Positions 58,465 to 64,000 of a stretch of 64,000 bases of DNA are shown here, piece after piece. The position numbers and the translations under genes are program-made. The first letter of the stretch is position 1; every line of letters starts with the position of its first letter. Source of the DNA: an uncultured Alistipes sp. GTDB lineage: Bacteria; Bacteroidota; Bacteroidia; Bacteroidales; Rikenellaceae. The notes beneath the pieces were generated by a model. The model saw only the letters and a program-made list of their open reading frames with translations. It did not search any database and was not told where the DNA came from. The DNA lies in contig CAJTIY010000004.1 of assembly GCA_910576555.1 (NCBI GenBank), positions 146,922-210,921 on the forward strand. The letters are read 5' to 3'.

Positions 58465-58653
58465 TTTGCAAAAACTTTATTCCGTGGTGCAAGTTAGAAA
58501 ATTTGCACCACCGTTGCACCACACAATAAAATTATTTGCAATGTTACGCAATTTTATCGACTTTCACAAATAATTGATTATCTTTGCAGTATAACCAAAA
58601 ATGACCAATTTTCAGCAAGTTATAGATACCCCTGAAATTGCTGTTTTCAAATA
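58465..58653. promoter_or_regulatory. Right end of element 2: arm sites and outward promoter
   Basis: GTGGTGCAA (58484-58492) inverted to two direct copies, TTTGCACCAC at 58502-58511 and GTTGCACCAC at 58513-58522. A rightward -7 box TATCTTTG at 58579-58586 points out of the element across attR. Confidence 0.6.
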
Positions 58654-58666
58654 TTGTCCTGGGCAC
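58654..58666 (+). repeat. attR core of element 2
   Basis: TTGTCCTGGGCAC, identical to the tRNA-Leu 3' end copy. Confidence 0.92.
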
Positions 58667-58673
58667 CGATCGA

Positions 58674-58708
58674 AAAACCCGCGTTGGAGAAATTCCGACG
58701 CGGGTTTT
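58674..58708 (+). terminator. Original tRNA-Leu terminator, displaced by the insertion
   Basis: AAAACCCGCGT / ACGCGGGTTTT arms with inner GGA / TCC pairing, 7 nt past attR. Confidence 0.85.
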
Positions 58709-58778
58709 CGGTTTATTCTCCGCCGGCGGATTTGGCGGCGGGGAAAAGAAGCCGTATCTTGTGCGAAAAAGTACGACG

Positions 58779-59348
58779 ATGGACGAACGACTGCAAACGA
58801 CTCCTTTCCGCTCGTGCGCGGACGAAGGGTGGGCCGACGCGTGGCGGATCTACCGCGAGGCTTTTCCCGAGTGCGAGCAATGGCGCGAGGAGGCTTATGC
58901 CCGCGCCTTCGACGACCCCGATTTCGAGGCCGACGCCCTGCGCATGGAGGGCGCCGTGGCGGGTCTGCTGTTTCATTGGCGCTACGGGCCGTACCGCTAT
59001 GTCGAACATCTGGCGGTCGACCCCGCGCTCCGGGGACGCAACATCGGTTCGCAGGCGCTGACGGCGCTGCGCGAGCGCTGTGCGGGGATCGTGCTGGAGA
59101 TCGATCCGCCCGAGGACGAACGCTCCGAGCGCCGCCTGCGCTTCTACGAACGGCTCGGATTCGTCCGCAACGACTACCCTTACGTACATCCCTCCTACCG
59201 GCGGCCCTTCAGCCCCCATCCGCTGGTGCTGATGAGCTATCCCGGGCCGCTCGATCGCGAAGCTGCGCGGGGGTTCGCCGACTTCGTGCGCGAACGGATT
59301 CTGCGGCGCTATTCGGACCACACCGACCCGCAGTCGCCGCGGCTGTAG
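58779..59348 (+). CDS. GNAT family N-acetyltransferase
   Basis: 189 residues. GNAT core: AVAGLLFHWRYGPYRYVEHLAVDPALRGRNIGSQAL (acetyl-CoA binding R-x-x-x-G-x-G/A region) and RRLRFYERLGFVRND near the C-terminus. Acceptor unknown. ATG at 58779; the sequence upstream belongs to the displaced terminator. Confidence 0.88.
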   Translation: MDERLQTTPFRSCADEGWADAWRIYREAFPECEQWREEAYARAFDDPDFEADALRMEGAVAGLLFHWRYGPYRYVEHLAVDPALRGRNIGSQALTALRERCAGIVLEIDPPEDERSERRLRFYERLGFVRNDYPYVHPSYRRPFSPHPLVLMSYPGPLDREAARGFADFVRERILRRYSDHTDPQSPRL

Positions 59349-59906
59349 CCGAGCGGCCGATCCGCCGCGCTCCTGCGACCGGAGGCAAGGTACGGCCGGG
59401 GGTGTCTGCCGCAGGCGGAGCGGAGGGCGCAGGAGTGCAGGGCGGAGAAGCGATAGCGGAGGGAACCGGAAAAAACCGAACAGACCTGCGGAGGCGGCAA
59501 AAACCGCAAAAGACGGAGCCGATCGACCGGGACCAGAGGTGCCGGAGGGTGGAGAAGACAAAGGGGATTCACCGAGACGGGCCGGGATGCAGAGGAGTGC
59601 AGAGGCGGCGGGAACCGACTAAGACAGAAGCAGATCGGTCCCTGACAGCCGGCAAAAAAGCCGAGGCTGGCAGGAACCGGTCCTCCAAACAGACAGAGAC
59701 AAATCCGAGACAGGCAGGAATCGGCTGAAACAGGCAGAACCGAAGCCGAGGCTGGCAGGAACCGGTCCTCCAAACAGACAGAGACAAATCCGAGACAGGC
59801 AGGAATCGGTCCAAACAGGCAGCGGCGGTATCGAGTCGGGCAAAGGCGGAGCGGAAGCGAGGCGGAACCGGAGAAAACTGCAGAGGCGAGCAAAAAAGAG
59901 ACAAAA
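59349..59906. repeat. Purine-rich spacer with 85-bp tandem repeat
   Basis: Non-coding. An 85-bp unit starting GCCGAGGCTGGCAGGAACCG occurs at 59660-59744 and almost identically at 59745-59829. G and A dominate the + strand. Confidence 0.85.
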
Positions 59907-59942
59907 ACGACGGAGGCCCCCACAGGCGGGAGCCTCCGTCGT
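59907..59942 (-). terminator. Terminator of the YeiH-like gene
   Basis: 11-bp stem ACGACGGAGGC / GCCTCCGTCGT; on the minus strand followed by TTTTTG and more T-runs. Confidence 0.85.
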
Positions 59943-59959
59943 CGTTCGAGGATCGGGCC

Positions 59960-60898
59960 TCAACTCAAAAGGATAGCTCCGAGCGACAGCACCGAGATCA
60001 CCGCCCACAGCACGACACCCAGCACGAGCGGCCGAGCACCGACGCGGCGGATCACCCCGAGCGACAATCCGCCGCCGATGAGAAAGAGCGTCGCCGAGAG
60101 TCCCGCATGGGCGAGCAGGGCGATGCCGTCGGTGAGGGCGGCGGGCAGCGTGCAATAGGTGTTGAGGAGCATCGCGACGACGAACCACCCGATGAACCAC
60201 GGAATGCGGATCTTCACCCCCTTGCGGCGGAAGACGAACATGGAGACGATCGACAGCGGGATGATCCAGAGCGCCCGCGTGAGTTTGACGGTAGTGGCCA
60301 CGCGGAGCGCCTCGTCGCCGTAGGCGGCACCCGCACCGACGACCGAGGAGGTGTCGTGGATGGCGATCGCCGACCAGACCCCGAAGTCGGCCTGCGAGAG
60401 CCCGAGCCAGCGGCCCGCGACGGGAAAGAGGAAGAGCGCCACGGCATTGAGCACGAAGATCGTGGCCAGCGACAGCGAGGTCTCGTTCTCGTCGGCATCG
60501 ATCACGGGGGCGACCGCCGCGATGGCGCTGCCGCCGCAGATGGCCGTGCCGGCCGAGATGAGGTAGGCGCCCTTGCGTTCGACGCGCATCAGGCGCCCGA
60601 GCAGCACGCCCGCCGCCATCACCGTCACGACCGAGACGATCGTGAAAAGCATGCCGTCGCGTCCGGCGGCCAGCGAATCGTGGAAATTCATGCCGAAGCC
60701 CAGTCCGACGACGCAGCCCTGCAGCAGCATTTTCGACAGGCGGCGGCTCCACGCGGGGAAGGGGTTGCCGAGCGTCAGGGCGAAGAGGATGCCGACGAAG
60801 AGCGACACGGCGGGCGAACAGAAAAAGGCGGCCGCGAAGAGCGCGACGAAGGCGGTGCGGACGACGGGAAGGGGAAGGTTCCGGGCGGCGGAAAGCAT
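59960..60898 (-). CDS. YeiH/UPF0324 family putative sulfate exporter
   Basis: 312 residues with about nine to ten hydrophobic segments. Family markers SAGTAICGGSAIAAVAPVI and AIHDTSSVVGAGAAYG. These inner-membrane proteins are annotated as sulfate/small-anion exporters. A LysR gene of the YeiE kind lies upstream, the usual pairing, though here a 780-bp spacer lies between. Promoter TACCTTTG at 60929-60936. Confidence 0.9.
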   Translation of the reverse strand: MLSAARNLPLPVVRTAFVALFAAAFFCSPAVSLFVGILFALTLGNPFPAWSRRLSKMLLQGCVVGLGFGMNFHDSLAAGRDGMLFTIVSVVTVMAAGVLLGRLMRVERKGAYLISAGTAICGGSAIAAVAPVIDADENETSLSLATIFVLNAVALFLFPVAGRWLGLSQADFGVWSAIAIHDTSSVVGAGAAYGDEALRVATTVKLTRALWIIPLSIVSMFVFRRKGVKIRIPWFIGWFVVAMLLNTYCTLPAALTDGIALLAHAGLSATLFLIGGGLSLGVIRRVGARPLVLGVVLWAVISVLSLGAILLS

Positions 60899-60928
60899 GG
60901 GATGGATAACGTTTTGTTTTTACGGGTG

Positions 60929-60960
60929 CAAAGGTACGACCGAAAAAGCGGATCCGCAAA
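60929..60960 (-). promoter_or_regulatory. Promoter of the YeiH-like gene
   Basis: On the minus strand TTTG, 20 nt, TACCTTTG (60929-60936), 31 nt from the ATG. Confidence 0.75.
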
Positions 60961-61679
60961 CAACGAATCGGAATCGGACATAACGAAAAGTTAGGATCGG
61001 TTCGGGCGGGGGAGGCGTCGGAGCGGGGCGGGCAGGACGTGCGGGGAGAACGCCGGTACCGACGGGCGGCGAATCGCTGCGGGTTCGACAAGGAGGGGGC
61101 TCGTCGGAGCGATGCGGGTCGGGGCGGGCAGGAGCGGGCAAGGTCAGGTCGGAAGCGCGGACCGGAAGCGCGCGTCGGAAGTGCGGGAAGAATGCCGGTA
61201 CCGGCGGGCGACGAATCGCTACGGGGCAGGCGGCGGCAGGTAGGGACGCGATGATCGGGTGCCGAAATGCGTGGGACGGGGACGACGGGCCGGAGCGACG
61301 GAAACGGAAGCGAAGGAGGAGCAGCGGGTGCGACAGAGACGGTGGTTTCAGGGAGGAAGTTTCAAGGCACCGGGGTCAGGACATGACGGGCCGCACGGGG
61401 ACGGGGCAGCGGAAGCAGGAAGGAAGCGCCGGAAAACACATGGCAGCGGCAATAGAAACAAGAAACTGGGCAGCACGGGGACGGGACAGCGGCGACGGAA
61501 AAGGAGTGCCGGAGAATACAAGGCAGCGGCAATAGAAACAGGGCGCCGGGCAGCACGGGGACGAGACAGCGGCGGCAAGAAGGGAGTGTCGGGAATTACG
61601 GGCTCCGGATGTCGGGCGGGCGGGACAGGCCGCACCGCGCGGCAGGGGCAAATGGGCACAGGCGGATTTCAGGGCCGCA
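60961..61679. repeat. G-rich spacer with 80-bp tandem repeats
   Basis: Non-coding. A word GCACGGGGACGG recurs at 61393, 61473 and 61553 within an 80-bp unit that also carries GGCAGCGGCAATAGAAACA (61442, 61522). An earlier stretch has GCCGGTACCG twice. G dominates the + strand. No gene is supported. Confidence 0.8.
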
Positions 61680-62576
61680 TCAGCCCCTCCGCAGTTCGTC
61701 CTGCACGAAGGCGACGAAGCGCTCGGACAGCGGCGTGAGGCCGGTGCCGGCATGGACGAACGAGAAGTCGCGGCGGAACGAGATGCCGTCGATGTCGACG
61801 ATGCGGAGCGTGCCGCTGCGCAGCTCGTCGACGACCGAGATCACCGAGACGACGGCCATCGCATCGCTGTGGCGCACGAAGCCCTTGATGGCCTCCGTCG
61901 AATCGAGCCGCAGGACCGTGCGCAGCATCGGAAGCCGGATGCCCGCTCCGGCCAGCGTGCGGGCGATCACCTCCAGCGTGCCGGATCCCTCCTCGCGCAG
62001 GACGAGCGGCACCGTGCGCAGCTCCCCGGGCGACAACGACTCGACGGCGGCATAGCGCCCTTCGGGGCGGGCGATCAGGACCAGTTCGTCGGGCATGCAG
62101 GCGGCATAGTGCAGCCCCTGCCGGCGCCCGGCCTTCTCGACGACGCCCAGATCGATCGCGCGCTCCTCGAGCGCCGTCTCGATCCGGTCGCTGTTGCCCG
62201 ACAGGAGCGAAACCTGCACGCCGGGATAACGGCTCGTGAAGCGGGCGAGGAGCGCCGGAAGCAGGTATTGGGCGACGGTCGTGCTGGCGCCGAGCCGCAG
62301 TTCGCCCGCGACTGTAGCGGTGCAGAGGCTCATGCGCTGCCGCAGACGCCGGTAGTCGTCGTCGAGCCGCTCGGCGCAGGCGAGCATCGTACGGCCCGCG
62401 TCGGTCAGCTCGAGGCGGTTGCCGCGCCGCACGAAGAGCCGCACGCCGTACTGCGCCTCGAGACGGCCGATCTGCTTGCTCACGGCCGGCTGGGAGATGC
62501 CGAACTGCGCCGCGGCCCGCGTGAAACTCGACGTGCGGGCCGCCGCAAGGAAAACTTTTAGGCGGAAATCGTCCAT
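61680..62576 (-). CDS. LysR-type transcriptional regulator (YeiE/CysB-like)
   Basis: 298 residues. HTH MDDFRLKVFLAAARTSSFTRAAAQFGISQPAVSKQIGRLEAQYGVRLFVRR, then a periplasmic-binding-like effector domain (LRLGASTTVAQYLLPALLARF, DLGVVEK). Begins 7 bp after the nrnA stop, so co-transcribed with it from the repeat-borne promoter. Probably regulates the YeiH-like exporter downstream. Confidence 0.92.
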   Translation of the reverse strand: MDDFRLKVFLAAARTSSFTRAAAQFGISQPAVSKQIGRLEAQYGVRLFVRRGNRLELTDAGRTMLACAERLDDDYRRLRQRMSLCTATVAGELRLGASTTVAQYLLPALLARFTSRYPGVQVSLLSGNSDRIETALEERAIDLGVVEKAGRRQGLHYAACMPDELVLIARPEGRYAAVESLSPGELRTVPLVLREEGSGTLEVIARTLAGAGIRLPMLRTVLRLDSTEAIKGFVRHSDAMAVVSVISVVDELRSGTLRIVDIDGISFRRDFSFVHAGTGLTPLSERFVAFVQDELRRG

Positions 62577-62583
62577 AGAGCGG

Positions 62584-63621
62584 TCAGCCGAGGCGGCCCT
62601 CCTCAGCGAATTCGCGCACAGCACGGACGTAGCGGTCGATGGTCTCCTCCATCGAGACGTAGGATTTGCCGCCGGCGGCATTCTTATGGCCGCCGCCGTC
62701 GAAGTACCTGCGGGCGAAGAGGTTGACATCGACGTCGCCGCGCGAGCGGAGCGACACGCGGATGAACCTGCGGTGGGCGAGGAACATCGCCGACATCTTC
62801 ATCTTCTTGACCGTCAGTGCGTAGTTGACGAAGCCCTCGCTGTCGCCCTGCTGGAAGCCGAAGCGACGCATCTCGTGCTCCTTGAGCGACATGTAGGCCA
62901 CCGTGCCCTCCTCGATGAACTCCATCTTGCGGTCGATCGCATAGCCGAAGAGTTTGGCGCGGCCCTCCGTATAGGCATTGTAGACGTTGTTGTGGATCGC
63001 GGGAATCGAGATGCCCTTCTCGACCAGCACGGCCACGGCCCGGAAGAGCTCGGGGGTGAGCGACGAGAAGGCGAAGTTGCCCGTGTCGGTCATCATGCCC
63101 ACGTAGAGCGCCTCGGCCATCCGCTCCGTGATGGCATCGGTGCCCCACAGCGCCTCGATGATCGAGTAGACCACGAAGCAGGTCGACGACGCCTCGGGAT
63201 GCGAGAAGGCCAGTTCGAAATCGCCATCGGGCACCAGATGGTGGTCGATGAGCACGCGCGGAGCCGTGGTGTTGGCGCCGATCGCGTCGCTCAGGATCTC
63301 GAGGCGCGAGACGGCGTTGAAATCGAGGCAGAAGATCAGGTCGGCGGCGGCGATGGCGCGCACGGCACGGCCCTCCGTGTCGGTCTTGAAGATCACGATC
63401 TGCTCGATGCCGGGCATCCAGTCGAGAAAATAGGGGTATTTGTTCGGCACGATGCACGTCACCTCGTGGCCCATCGTGCGCAGGACCTCGGCCCAAGCCA
63501 GCGAGGAGCCCACGGCATCGCCGTCGGGGTTGGTGTGGGCGAGTAACACGATGCGGCGAGGGGAGCGGGTGAGCAGCTCGCGCAGACGGCCGATCTGGGT
63601 TTCGGATAGCTTCATAGGCAT
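62584..63621 (-). CDS. nrnA: DHH-DHHA1 phosphoesterase (NrnA-type nanoRNase/pAp phosphatase)
   Basis: 345 residues. DHH motifs: VLLAHTNPDGDAVGSSLAW, IFCLDFN, VLIDHH, GMMTDTGNFAF, and DHHA1 GGGHKNAAGGKSY. Degrades short oligoribonucleotides and pAp in the cytosol. ATG 63621 (or 63615). Its promoter lies in the first copy of the 74-bp repeat array. Confidence 0.94.
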   Translation of the reverse strand: MPMKLSETQIGRLRELLTRSPRRIVLLAHTNPDGDAVGSSLAWAEVLRTMGHEVTCIVPNKYPYFLDWMPGIEQIVIFKTDTEGRAVRAIAAADLIFCLDFNAVSRLEILSDAIGANTTAPRVLIDHHLVPDGDFELAFSHPEASSTCFVVYSIIEALWGTDAITERMAEALYVGMMTDTGNFAFSSLTPELFRAVAVLVEKGISIPAIHNNVYNAYTEGRAKLFGYAIDRKMEFIEEGTVAYMSLKEHEMRRFGFQQGDSEGFVNYALTVKKMKMSAMFLAHRRFIRVSLRSRGDVDVNLFARRYFDGGGHKNAAGGKSYVSMEETIDRYVRAVREFAEEGRLG

Positions 63622-63656
63622 GCTTTATCTGTCGTAGGAGGGGGCGTCGGGCAGTG

Positions 63657-63676
63657 CCTTCGGCTTCTCCCGAAGG
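63657..63676 (-). promoter_or_regulatory. Hairpin at the start of the nrnA leader
   Basis: On the minus strand GCCTTCGG and CCGAAGGC pair (8 bp) around a 6-nt loop directly after the -7 box at 63677-63684, so it would be at the 5' end of the mRNA, about 35 nt before the start codon. Confidence 0.55.
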
Positions 63677-63708
63677 CAAAGATACGAATAAGCGAGGGCA
63701 AAAGCAAG
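63677..63708 (-). promoter_or_regulatory. nrnA-lysR promoter inside the repeat
   Basis: On the minus strand a TTTTG, about 20 nt, then TATCTTTG (63677-63684). Confidence 0.7.
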
Positions 63709-64000
63709 CTCGCTTGCGGTTTGCCGAGCGGGAGTATCTTGGGCGTAGCCAAAGATACGAATAAGTCGAGCGCAGAAGCAAGCTCGCTTGCGGTTTGCCG
63801 AGCGGGAGTATCTTGGGCGTAGCCAAAGATACGAATAAGTCGAGCGCAGAAGCAAGCTCGCTTGCGGTTTGCCGAGCGGGAGTATCTTGGGCGTAGCCAA
63901 AGATACGAATAAGTCGAGCGCAGAAGCAAGCTCGCTTGCGGTTTGCCGAGCGGGAGTATCTTGGGCGTAGCCAAAGATACGAATAAGTCGAGCGCAGAAG
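63678..64000 (-). repeat. 74-bp tandem repeat array with a promoter in each unit
   Basis: Unit starts at 63678 (73 bp, slightly diverged), 63751, 63825, 63899 and 63973; the last three complete units look identical and the fifth is cut by the window end. Read leftward, each carries TTG, about 20 nt and TATCTTTG. Also in each unit: an inverted GCAAGC-TC-GCTTGC. Confidence 0.97.

Larger units (their letters stand above)
48009..58653. mobile_element. Integrative element 2 in tRNA-Leu
   Basis: A 10.6 kb segment bounded by the 13-bp direct repeat TTGTCCTGGGCAC (48009-48021 and 58654-58666), with an integrase next to the right end, paired TTTGCACCAC sites near both ends, RepA-like ATPase, VRR-NUC nuclease, excisionase-like HTH proteins, two Fic proteins and a set of small ORFs. 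GC content is lower than the flanks. No relaxase, capsid or conjugation genes are recognised, so it may be a mobilized or satellite element. Confidence 0.92.

Noticed and set aside
63678..64000. CRISPR-like array
   Set aside because: The 74-bp units are head-to-tail with no unique spacers and no cas genes nearby; each unit instead holds promoter boxes.

Overview
The window looks like chromosomal DNA of a GC-rich member of the Bacteroidales, most likely Alistipes or a close relative (inference, no rRNA is present). The clues are the promoter type (a -7 box TAnnTTTG, often with a -33 TTG about 19-20 nt upstream), Bacteroidetes-type lipoproteins, an S46 dipeptidyl peptidase, a C10 protease, a serine-type sulfatase, DUF3078 and SIMPL proteins, and Bacteroides-style integrases and relaxase. 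The host genes are very GC-rich; two inserted segments are visibly more AT-rich.

Layout. 1-9.7 kb: pyrH (cut by the window edge), a promoter-bearing repeat array, dxs, a lipocalin, a leftward cluster (C10 protease, lipoprotein, radical SAM protein, YaaA) and a serine palmitoyltransferase-like enzyme. 9.87-9.94 kb: tRNA-Gly(GCC), whose 3' end is the attachment site of a ~9 kb integrative element (9925-18902). That element carries a large UvrD-type helicase, an overlapping DUF262 + HEPN pair, a MobV relaxase with a hairpin candidate oriT, and a tyrosine integrase next to attR. 19.2-47.6 kb: host genes, including a TetR-controlled pair, an S41 protease, DUF3078, nfo with a truncated sulfatase/phosphatase fragment, a class III aminotransferase, TrmH-like and RsgA, CvpA, SIMPL, RlmD-like, an MBL hydrolase, an FkbM methyltransferase, trmD, a sulfatase, lpxB, FAH, cupin/HxlR, Maf and S46. 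47.94-48.02 kb: tRNA-Leu(GAG), the attachment site of a second ~10.6 kb element (48009-58653) with seven small leftward ORFs, an XRE regulator, two tandem Fic proteins, a RepA-like ATPase, a VRR-NUC nuclease, small HTH proteins and an integrase. 58.7-64 kb: a GNAT acetyltransferase, a YeiH-type exporter, a LysR regulator, an NrnA-type DHH phosphoesterase, and a 74-bp tandem repeat array running off the window end.

How it fits together. The two islands use the same plan: a tRNA 3' end as attB, a leftward integrase at the right end, and arm-type repeats near both ends. Element 1 looks mobilizable with a defence-like cargo. Element 2 looks like a non-self-transmissible replicating/integrating satellite with a Fic cargo. 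The 74-bp repeats at both window ends each contain a near-consensus promoter, pointing inward at dxs and at nrnA. Long non-coding spacers made of degenerate minisatellites are strongly C-rich on the + strand up to about 44 kb and strongly G-rich from 47.5 kb on, which suggests a replication-polarity or inversion boundary in between.
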